From: Reticulascus tulasneorum
Lineage: Eukaryota; Ascomycota; Sordariomycetes; Glomerellales; Reticulascaceae
Assembly: GCA_001557505.1 (NCBI GenBank)
Contig: LSAX01000004.1
Coordinates: 3,348,001-3,412,000, forward strand
Direction of reading: 5' to 3'
Length of the DNA: 64,000 nt
Shown: positions 54,979 to 64,000 of the stretch, in pieces
Layout: each line of letters begins with the position of its first letter
Numbering within the stretch: position 1 is the first letter of the stretch
Position numbers and translations under genes: made by a program
Notes under the pieces: generated by a model
Databases searched by the model: none
What the model was told of the DNA's origin: nothing
What the model saw: the letters and a program-made list of their open reading frames with translations, nothing else

Positions 54979-57900
54979 AATGACAGCATGCTAGAGTACA
55001 TATAGCGTACGGAGAATAAGCAATCATAACCCTCCATCTTTTGCCTTGTTTGGCGTCAAAAACAGATCGCCCTGATCTGAAAACTTACAAAGATCATGAT
55101 GACACAAGTCCGCGGGGTAGAAGAGCTCGAACTTAGTCAAATTGACCAAAAACGTTTGGATAGAGCCATTTTAGGCACTCTCAGCTACCACTAGGCACTC
55201 TTCATTCTCTAATCATTATAGATCGGGTAGAAATGCCTATTCTTGTCCAATCCATTACCACTGTGCCCTTTCATAGGCTCCTTGTTAAGTCCGAGTTTGT
55301 GCTCAAATCCGTGACAAACACCATATACGTGTAGTGGGGGGGTGGGGGCCTTGAGAGGAGGTCCTGGTCTCCCTAGATTTTGATAGCGTGGTCTAGAGCT
55401 AGAATAATATCTGTTGCCTAAAGAGACGCTAGGGAGGGCTTCGCAATGTCTCAGAATGGCCTCAAAAGCACATATAGGTGGTGAATGGCCTCACTATTTG
55501 TGTGGTGAATTGTACAGCGTATCCAGCCTCGAAAAATGATAAGTGTCCGTGCATGCCTACGTGTAGGGGACAGCAATGTTACCTACGGACGAAAAAAACG
55601 CCTACCTTACAATGCTTACGAGTAAACTTGTCTAAGTGTGGAGCCTTGGGAGGGAGCCTGCTTTCGGCCAAGCATAGGAAGACCATCATCGCCACGGTTA
55701 GATTTGAAAAGGGTCAAGTTGCCGTACTTCCGTGCTTGCTCGACCTGTGGAATGGCAGCCTTGGCACTAGTCTGCAGTGCAGACTCAATAATTTGGTATT
55801 TTGAGCATAAGTAATGAGAGTGAACCAAAAGAAGAAGAGCAGGGAGCTTCTCAACGGTTGAGAGCACTTTTTAATGGCCCAAATAACGAGACGCTCTCTA
55901 ATTGCTACACTGGCCTTAATCTGGTCCCTCACACCGTTCAGGCAGCCTCTTTCGCGCGGTAAGAGGTCTTGGCGGCCTCGCCCGAACAAGCTCTTTCAAC
56001 TTTCTTTGCTGTCGTCCTCCTGTTTCAAGTAGGCGATTGCGGCAACAGCAGAGAACTTGTAATGTCTGAATATCTACCCCTCTGAGTGAAAAGCGGAAGC
56101 CCGATTTGGCAAGTGACGGTAACGACTCCGTACTCGAATGTATCTAACCCCTCCGACGCGAGCAGGCTTTGTCATCGTACATACACGTCAGGTAGAAGGG
56201 CCCTTCTCCTCCTTGCTTGGAGTAGGAACTGGACATTTTGGACCAAAATAAGGACCGTAGAACATGCTTGCCAGTACCCAAAGATACCACGAATAGACAG
56301 GACCACACCTTCAAGGAGATAATGTCATTCTGTAACATCTAGCCTGAGTCCCCTCGAAACTCGCGGAACCTGCAGACGCGGCCCTCCTTCCGCTCCACTC
56401 CATCACTAAGGACCAGTCCATCGGTCCGGATGCCGAGCGGGCTCCTCACGTCGTCGAGGTTTATCGTCTCGTCTGCACTCGTAACGCTCGTAACGCGGAG
56501 GTAGATGTCGCGTGACTGACCGTACTGTAAGTTGTCTAGCAACATCGTTAGCTGCATGGTGCCCGCTGGCTCACTAAGCACCTCCAACTGATGATCGAGT
56601 CGCGGATGTCGGCCGAGCCTTGGATGGCCTAAAGTTGGTCATACATGCGTGCTCCAGATCGGTGGAGTGGCGTGCAGTCCGCGTCGCGGCCGCGGTCTGT
56701 GGAGGCAAGCCCGGGTGGGCGTCATCAAGGGTTGGGTTTCACGCGAGAGCGTCCTCCATTCACCAAGGAGGGGCGTGGAGGAGGAGAGGATTGGAAGCTA
56801 ACTAGCCGGTCACTTTCAACATTGGGGTATAAGGGTTTCCCAACCGAGCACGCATCCTGCAGAGCATTGGAGGTGTTTTCGGCAGGTCCGTCTCTTCGTC
56901 GCTGCCGTCTCTGGCGCTGCCGTCTCCATCTCTAATCCTGCTTGAACAAGCGCAATCATCTCCTCGCCCGAAGCATAACTCTCTCGCATTAGGCAATGGC
57001 CCTCTCCACTCAGGTCCACCCACTCAAGATGGCTGCATCAAGCAGGCACCGCTTATCAAAGCGGTCAACTGCCACAAGCGCGGATAATGTTGTGTCGGGG
57101 AAATCCACAAGGGGTTAATGAGGTATGAGCTTACGCCGCTATCCCCTCCCATCCTGGGCGACCTGACGTGGACCTGAGATGGCGCATTACTGTTTTCGCA
57201 GCACTAAATGTAGTCGTCCTGGGTCCGTTCGAGTATGTCTAGATTTAGTTGACGGCTCGTGGCTTCTGTTTATATAGGGATGCCGGGGTCTCTCCAGCAC
57301 TCACCTCGCTCGAAGTCTTAATTAAGCGGATTGAGATTATACATGATCCATTTCTGGCTTTTGCCTCCTGTTTTTGATCCCGTTCTTAAGATTCTCGTCG
57401 GTTGATCGCCATTTCCTGCGAAGTGTGATTTATAACCTCAAGACTCCAAACCCAAATCGTCGATTTAAACACTTGGGATTTCTGGACACATCGGCTATGC
57501 GAATCGCAAGATGACATCAAACTAATATGGAGTAATCGGTATAGAAACGAAGGGCAGCGAAGGGAGAAGGGAGTGGAATGGGTTGTCAGAACTTGTCATG
57601 CATTGAACTTGTTCCATAGAGGCTGCTTTTACGGCCATGGATAGCTCTGAACTTGGAACGGTGTTATTAGCAAAGCTTGAACTCGCAGGGGACAAGATAA
57701 TGGGAGAGCGTCATATCCAATTCTGCAAACTTGAACCTAAGTATCTCGTGAACCTCCAATGCCAGTCAAAATATGTCTTGCACGCAAACATGCTATCACA
57801 CCCTTCCTCGACCAATCTCATAAGGTTACCCTCAAGTCCCCCGTTCACCTTTCCCCGTACCTAACCACGGCCGACACTTTCGCTGCCAGAGTACAAGATT

Positions 57901-58044
57901 TCCAAATTCCACCCAAGGGCATCGCCCTACAACCCAAATGATAGCTATTCATTCATCGGGGCCGGAAGCATTTTATGCTCCTCTTTTGGCCCCCCCCTTC
58001 TTAATCCCCAATCCACCACCTAAAGACCCTAGACCCAACGCAAA
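54979..58044. other. 3-kb gene-poor region with possible relics
   Basis: No intact gene is seen. Overlapping frames at 55478-55804 (plus) and 55616-55989 (minus) carry no family signature. A fragment at 56339-56587 is listed separately. The region 56590-57060 is GC-richer than its surroundings and holds short broken frames. The last ~400 bp are 3' flank of RAE1. This looks like decayed sequence between the accessory genes on the left and RAE1. Confidence 0.4.
56339..56587 (-). pseudogene. Possible remnant of a von Willebrand factor A-type protein
   Basis: An 82-codon frame contains AGTMQLTMLLDNLQYGQSRDIYLRV, which resembles the segment after the vWA domain in fungal vWA/U-box proteins, where a xxLQYGQxRD run is common. 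Neither the MIDAS motif nor the rest of such a protein was found upstream on the minus strand. It could be a relic or a chance frame. Confidence is low. Confidence 0.2.
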
Positions 58045-59291
58045 CTAGCCCCTGTTGCCCCTAGGCTTGACGTCGTCCTCCATGATAGGATGCAGCATCA
58101 ACTTGATCGGGTAGTCGGGCGTGTTCTTGGCGTAGCCCATGGACCAGTCGTACCCGACGGCGTAGGCGAAAATAGTGCCGTCGCGATTGAAATCGGTTGC
58201 CGTGATGGCACCGCCGGCTGATGGGAAACCCTTCAGCCGTTGGTGCGCGACGCGGTCCCAGAAGTGAAACGTGCCGTCGGCCCCTGCGGTGCTGAAGGTG
58301 GTCGGGTGCGTAGGGTGGAAGCGGACGTCGTTGACGGTCCACACCTTGACTACCTTTTGGGCATCAGGCTGATCGCGATGGCATCGAAAGGTGAAGTTGA
58401 TATTGCTAGAAGAGGTTTAACAGCCGCCGGTAGTGGTGAGGATCGTGCGGTGGGAGACGGCACCTGGCATCCTTCTCGGCTACGGCGTTGATGGCACACC
58501 GCCCCTCGATTCCCGCCGTAGCCCAGCCCTGCCCGTCGGGAAAGGCGGCTACGGCGCGCGTCTGGTGCTTAAGGGGTGATTGAATCGTGCGCTCGAACTT
58601 TGCAGGGTTGCTTTGAAGGTCGACGAGGTGAATGTGTCGCTCAGCAGTCGCAACGACGAGCAGACGGCCGGCCGTGTCCATAGAGTAGACGCGATCGGCG
58701 CAATTGAGCACGGCAAGAGCTTTTCCAGGCTGGCGGAGATCCCAGTACCGGACTGTCCCGTCCCAAGAGCCCGTGGCGACGACGGGGCTCGGGGATGAAG
58801 GGACATCGACGAAGCGGATGGAGCGCACCGCCGCGGCGTGCGCCCCGATGATGCTCGTCTGCCCCGTCGAACCGTGAAGCAGGCGGGCTTGTTTGTCGGC
58901 GCCGGCCGCTGCGATGAGGGTTCCATCCTTCATAGTCTGTGAGCCTGTCGGCCCTACCTCATCCACTTCGTTGGGTTCGGGGGGGGGGAGGGGATCGCGC
59001 GACACTTACCTAGACACATGGAACGCTCGTATTTTTTCCCTTACTTGGCGCGAATACGCTGTGGGGTTAGAATCTCTGAACTCAACATACCTTGCTCCAG
59101 TCGCAGCTGAAGACGGGGCCATCGGCGGCGAGCATAGCTACACCGCGAGCCGAGCCGTCAGTCGCGACGTCGTAAACCCGCACCTTGCCGTCCCAGGAGC
59201 TGGCGGCCAAGTGGTTGGCTGCCGGCGACCAGCGGACCGCCGACATGGTGTCGGCGGCGTCGGCTGGAAGAGTCACGTCTTTCGACGCCAT
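58045..59291 (-). CDS. rae1: mRNA export factor RAE1/GLE2 (WD40), 344 aa
   Basis: Three exons (59291-59091, 58936-58464, 58405-58045) give 345 codons. The protein starts MASKDVTLPADAADTMSAVRWSP, then has seven-bladed WD40 features: SSWDGKVRVYDV, PVFSCDWSK, GADKQARLLHGSTGQ, VVATGSWDGTVRYWDLR, and TFSTAGADGTFHFWDR. The RAE1 hallmarks EGRCAINAV..EKDASNINFTFRCHR, spanning the second intron, and NDVRFHPTHP are present. The product docks at the nuclear pore with a NUP98-type partner for mRNA export. A pyrimidine-rich CTAG just before the ATG suggests a 5' UTR intron. The first intron (154 nt) has several possible acceptors; I took CACAG at 58938-58937 because it restores KDGTLIAAAGADK. High GC in third positions sets it apart from nearby genes. 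Confidence 0.92.
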
Positions 59292-59919
59292 GTTGATGAC
59301 TAGGGGAGAGGAAAGAGCCTTCACCCTGGACAAGTTCGACTTTGTTGTGGGGGGGAAGAATTGAAATATCAGAGTACGTGAATTGTGAAGCAGGATGGGA
59401 AGAAGTCGGTGAGGGTGAAATGGTGCGCTTATGTCCGCTTATGTCCGCTTATGTCCGGACACAAGAAAAGCTCCGCATCCTGTGACCGATACGTGCCATG
59501 GCCGCTTTGACCGTGGTCCGACAGTTAAGATGTACATACTTATACATACATCTGACCAGGGTTGTAGGCAGGGGTGAGCAAACCCCAGCCAAACTTCGGG
59601 AATCAGCAATGGAAATTCAGTATTCGAACTCTGTCACGATTGCAGTGCTCAGCATGTTCGATTTGAAGCATAAGTCTCCAGCGTTCTCGATGCGTTCGTA
59701 GGGGTGATTGTTGTTGCGGGCAGACCCTGCTCGCAACCCTAGTCAGAAGAACCGGGCTAACAATATTTCAACTGGAGGGAGGACCTTCGTTGTTACACTG
59801 CATACCCCTCCTGCTCAGGCTGGAATTGGGCCGAGTTACCTGTATGATCCCCAATATCGCGACTTTCCGTGGCCAGGACTGCAAATCCAGAAAACGCACG
59901 CCCCAAGAACTACGACGGA
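59292..59919. other. Divergent promoter region of RAE1 and deaminase-MYND gene
   Basis: This holds the RAE1 5' UTR, the 10-bp triple repeat and the upstream region of the deaminase-MYND gene. No separate gene is seen. Confidence 0.45.
59426..59455. repeat. Three perfect tandem copies of a 10-bp unit
   Basis: CGCTTATGTC is repeated three times without change, 135 bp upstream of the RAE1 start codon. It may be a promoter element array or simple slippage. On the coding strand of RAE1 it reads GACATAAGCG. Confidence 0.75.
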
Positions 59920-62391
59920 ATGACTACTACCACGTCGGCAGGGTTTCAATCGATAACGCAAGACCTAGACGTCGCAATAAGCGTCCTAGCGTTGATCACG
60001 CGACGACCCCAGGATCTTGACAAATTGCAACGTGAACAAGGCGCTACGACCAACGCATATTCAGCACTGGAGCTTCTCTTGGAGCAGGGTGAACATAAAC
60101 CTAGAGATAAAATTGATAGTAGCGAGGATGGGGACGTGGACAGCCAGCTGGATCCAGATCCCGGAACATTGCGCAACAAGGTCCTAGATCGCCTCGCGGA
60201 GACCCTCGCTAGGTACAAGACGGATCCCAGAGAGAAGGAGAACACAGGCCTCGACGCCAAGCACGTCTCTAGTACCATGATGGTTGTAGACGAACAGAGG
60301 GAAAGGATCAAGATTTTCTGCTCCAAGAACGAGGGGCTTGACCAACGAGCTGATAACATAGACCTAGAATTCCTCGATCGTTGGAAGGTATGCATGGAGG
60401 CTGTCGCGAAGAACGGTAAGTCTCTTCCTAAGAAGCCCCACCGAGCAAAAGTTGCAGATACTTGAGGTCTGATTACAACGCCGACCTCCCCCTTAGGCTA
60501 TGCGACATTGGGCAATACGCAAACAATGTTCGAGCTGCTGTTTGAACACCAACGCCCGCGCATCAACTACTACCTACAAAGGCTGCGTGACGTGTTCCAC
60601 AACCAAGAGCGCGAGCGGCTTCCGCCTGATAACGATAGCCCAAGTAGGTTGGCCCTATCCGAAGCCACGGTTCAGAAACTACCCCTGGTTGGGATCCGCA
60701 CATGGGTTGACGACAGGGGCTACACGTTCAAGATCCGCCCAAGCGACTCGGACGGACGCGAGATTGCGGACTCGGAAGTTGCCGTCACGGACGACAGTAT
60801 GAGAAATGTTGTCAGCGAGGTTGATACGGTATTCCGGACGCTCGACACTCTGTGTGGCTTAAACATTCAGGATCCACCGACTCCGGCTCCCGAGCTCACG
60901 GAATTGCAGGAGACTTCCCTACTCAAGGACTTAATGTCCTCTACGTGGACGCTCTGGAAGGGCGCCCGACACCAGTCATACATTAGAACCCGCCTCCGCC
61001 GGCGATTTGATGGACTGCAAGATTAGCGCAAGCGCAACGACAAGGGCCGTAGCGGCGCTGGAGTTTCTGTGTCGCATCCGTGGCAGCGTGTTCACCTTCA
61101 TCGAGGCTGCGGCCACGATCGCTACGTTCCGGTCGATCGAGTACATCCCAATCTCGGTCCCGCAAACGCCGCAGCGCCACGAGCCTAATCCCACGCGACG
61201 GTCTTCTCTCTTGGACGTCGTCACAGGCCGACTGGGACTCGTGCTCAACGAGAAGGGTTGGGCACCCCACCTGCGACGGGACTCGACCCGGGCGAGCTTC
61301 CGAAGGGTCTGGGGAGAACGGCGTCACATCCACGCCGAAATTCAGATACTCCATTCACACGCGATGTTGAACTCCATGCGGGAAGGCTGGGTTCCGCACG
61401 CGTACATTGGGTGCAGCAGGCGATGTTGCATGCTATGCTATTGCTTCATCCTCTCCTACGGTGGCTTCCAGGTGAGAGGCACCCATGAGACAGTGATACA
61501 TCGATGGGCTGTGCCTGCAATTTCCTCTTCTGCACGTGGAGATGACAATGGCGGCCGATTCCAGGCCGCCATAGAAGGTTTGCTCGGAATCATCAAGACG
61601 GTGCTTCAAGGGCTGTTGGCGCAACCTTACCCCTTCGTCGACAACCCACAGCTCCTTGCGCAGTCCTCGGCAGCTCTCTCGACGGCTCAGACAATCCTCG
61701 ACCGTGAAATATCCAAGATGGAGAAATCCCAGCTCAACGCACGGTAAGATCAGCGTATACTTCCCATGTATCCAGCTGCATGCACTAATCACTCTTGATA
61801 ATACTCTGTCGGCATAGATGCCTAATGACGATGCCCATGACCGCCGGTGATAGCGGTGTTCACATAATGGAATATCCGAGCAAACCAGGGTTAGCCTTTG
61901 CCGCCGGTGGTCCCCTGGGAAGAGGTCGCGAGATGCCACTGGCAGAGGCCGAGCTCTGGAAAGACAACAGTATTCGGACCCAGCTCGGCTTGGAAAAGCT
62001 AGACGAGCTACCTTGGCGGAGCCGATCCACGGCAACGACGTGCAGGCGTTGTGGCGGTCCATCTCGGCTGCGCTGTTCGGGGTGCAGAAGTCGGTACTGC
62101 TCGACATCCTGTGGGAAGAGAGACTGGTCCCGCCTTCTCTTCGTGTGCGCTGTGCCAAGGCGACCCAACGATGCGGATTACCTCAGGATGGCTATCCGCT
62201 ACTGGTATTCATTACGAAACCACGCGGATGGCGCAGAACTGGAATTAGCCCAGGGGGCTTTCCTCCAGTGGTTTTTTGCTAACGATCACCTCTGCAGGCT
62301 GTTTGGCTTCACCAAGTGTTTAGACTTCAGGGTGAGCCATGGTGAGCCTTGCCTGCACAGCCCGCGTGGCCCAGTTTGGTACGTCGGCTAA
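59920..62391 (+). CDS. Deaminase-like (OTT_1508-type) protein fused to a MYND-type zinc finger, about 754 aa
   Basis: Four exons are proposed: 59920-60415, 60497-60974, 61027-61743 and 61818-62391. The deaminase signature is RHIHAEIQILHS (His427, Glu429) and GCSRRCCMLCYCF (C459-x2-C462), followed by GGFQVRGTHETVIHRWAVP, as in the fungal OTT_1508-like family. After the third intron comes a MYND-like finger: C639-x2-C642-x7-C650-x2-C653-x4-C658-x3-C662 and C674, but the usual His ligand is Leu (DWSRLLFVC). The second intron (52 nt, GTCATA..TTAG) is weak; without it a frameshift breaks the gene at ~61020, so pseudogenisation is possible. The C-terminus beyond FGFTKCLDF may continue in further exons (a GTGAGC donor at ~62331). 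It is likely intracellular. Substrate unknown. Confidence 0.65.
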
Positions 62392-64000
62392 AGTTGCCAT
62401 CTGTCAAAAGTGGAAAAACCTTTTCGGGAACGGCCCAGATTCGGGGCACATACAGTCACTCGTCCCGTCACGTGCATCTCACCTGGAGGCATGCCTGCTA
62501 GATTCAAGCTCAACCCTTCCTGCTCGTCAACCATGATAGTAGAGTGGCTTCAAATGGCGGATCATATAAATCCCTCTCAGCCCCATCTGGCCCGGCAAAA
62601 GAACAGCCAACCAGCTGGAAATGTTTGATTATCGACAAAGTAAGAATGCGAATATCAATGGCGATAATCCTCTTACCGCAAGCAGGAATGGAATACCTCT
62701 GGCTAGGAATAGCAGGCAGATATCCTGAACTCCCAAGAATCATACTAATTGATCTTAGAGTTTATTGCTGGGCACTCAAGGGCTAAGGGAAGATATATAA
62801 TACAAGATTAATAGAATGCTCCAGAGCGCTTTGGTGGTGACAGTTATTGGCCAGCAATCAGCTGTCCTCCACAAGAAGAGAGACTTCATTCACCTGGCAC
62901 AGTCATTGGGACGAGAACAAAGTGAAGATAGCAAGCATCGGACAGCGGTGAATGCTGGTCCCTCTGGATGTTCCCAGGCCTCAAACTGGGATCAGAAGAC
63001 ATTGGGCGTGGGGAAACTCTAGCCGGGAGCCGAAAACAGGGCCAGCCCAAGATTAGGGGCCCTTGCAGGGATGTGTGGTCCTAAAAGTGGGCTCCTCTAG
63101 GCAGCTCAGCCCTCGCTCAGCGCTGCTTAGTCATCGCTCAGCGGCACCTCAGCCCTCACTCAGCCTTAAAGCGGCGAGAGCTCAGCTCTGCGTCCGAAAA
63201 CGGATTTTGGAGCGCTCAAGTTTCGTCTGCGTTTATGGTGGTACATGCAGTCTCAGCTAGTATATACGGCGTTGGCTAGCACTCTGGGCGGAGCTCGATT
63301 CTTGGAGGGAGCCTTAGGAGGTGAGTCTGATTATCTTTGTCGTATTATTACTTGCAAAGTTGGCGATGTTGTGCTAAACACCCCGACAAAGTACAGCTAC
63401 CCACAGCATCGATGCCTAATAGGACAACATCGTCCGCCGTCTAAAGCAATCTTTAATGAAGCCTTCTCGAGTATTTTAGATGTAATCACTATTCTCTACG
63501 CCATATGACGCACCAAACGGGGCCTGCCTTAGAGCCTCGCCCAAGTGGCGGTGGCGGAGACGTTCTCCCACCAGAAAATTGTTGGAATTTCATTTCTGTC
63601 AGCCTTTTGGCTTTTTACTTCCTGCAAGCCACTAAATCGCTCTGACGTGTCCAAACACGACTTCCGATAGCCTGCGAACAGTGTAAGATGTTCTAGACAA
63701 TACTCCGTAGATTTTTGCGCTGCTTCACAGCTCGAAATGGAAAAGCTACTTACAATCTTATCTATAAATATGGCTTTCGCCAACTACATATCCAGTAAAC
63801 TTGTTGGCTTGGTATCAAGTTGTCTCATCTAGTTTTCTCAGAGCCGGACGGTAAAGATGGGCTCTCGGTATGTTCAATTCCTTAGACATGTCATTAGAAT
63901 TGTAAGCTCATTCAAGGCAGCATTGAATTACCCTCCATGGAGGCTGTGCTTGAAGCACATGGCCTGGGAGACGGCCAAGGCGAGCTGCTGGATCTCATCG
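62392..64000. other. Intergenic to window edge, possible gene start at the end
   Basis: No gene is clear in 62,392-63,830. A stretch around 63,095-63,165 is rich in CTCAGC-type words. The frames at 63245-63508 (plus) and 63529-63783 (minus) have no family features. Near the edge an ATG at 63857 is followed by a GTATGT donor at 63868, and the last ~110 bases are open in one frame (VSSFKAALNYPPW..). This may be the 5' end of a gene that leaves the window; I cannot confirm it. Confidence 0.3.

Noticed and set aside
55478..55989. Overlapping open frames on both strands that look protein-like
   Set aside because: Several frames are open at once, but none has a family motif or splice signals. Could be a mobile-element relic, but nothing names it.
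63245..63783. Two frames near the right edge (plus and minus)
   Set aside because: No recognisable domain, and no signal peptide or splice pattern that would make a gene model.

Overview
This window reads as nuclear DNA of a filamentous ascomycete (Pezizomycotina). Genes are split by short introns, mostly 45-170 nt, with GT..AG ends and visible CTAAC-type branch sites. The families are typical of such fungi: HET-domain proteins, Zn2Cys6 regulators, a PTH11-like receptor, a siderophore transporter, small secreted Cys-rich proteins and a degraded Tad1-type LINE. Genus cannot be fixed from the sequence. All exon joins were made by eye from splice signals, reading-frame phase and family fit.

Layout, 1-17.7 kb: a two-exon 78-aa secreted Cys-rich protein, the C-terminal exon of a GPI-type Ser/Thr-rich protein, a HET protein, a GNAT acetyltransferase, a GH31 alpha-xylosidase-like enzyme, an SDR, a five-exon Zn2Cys6 regulator and a 498-aa secreted Cys-rich protein with duplicated Stig1-like repeats. 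17.9-19.4 kb: two ~255-bp tandem repeats followed by a frameshifted LINE ORF1. 19.4-31 kb: a seven-exon ferric reductase, a Gal80-like Gfo/Idh/MocA protein divergent from a Zn2Cys6 regulator, a secreted PEBP and a PTH11-like seven-helix protein. 31-43 kb: a secreted Cys-rich protein, a deaminase-like protein (HAE plus CxxC), an ABA3-like sesquiterpene synthase, an alpha/beta hydrolase, a regulator with a damaged zinc cluster and an NmrA-like oxidoreductase. 43-54 kb: a second HET protein, a metallophosphoesterase, a HET pseudogene and a siderophore transporter. 54-64 kb: a secreted SMP-30-like propeller, about 3 kb of gene-poor DNA, the mRNA export factor RAE1/GLE2 and a second deaminase-like protein fused to a MYND finger.

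Two links between genes stand out. The ferric reductase and the siderophore transporter, about 29 kb apart, carry the same 17-bp element built round the fungal iron-GATA consensus ATCWGATAA, which suggests common iron repression. The stretch 34.7-43.0 kb (ABA3-like synthase, hydrolase, C6 regulator, NmrA-like reductase) looks like a small, possibly decayed, secondary-metabolite locus without a P450 in view. RAE1 is the only clear housekeeping gene; the rest is mostly accessory.
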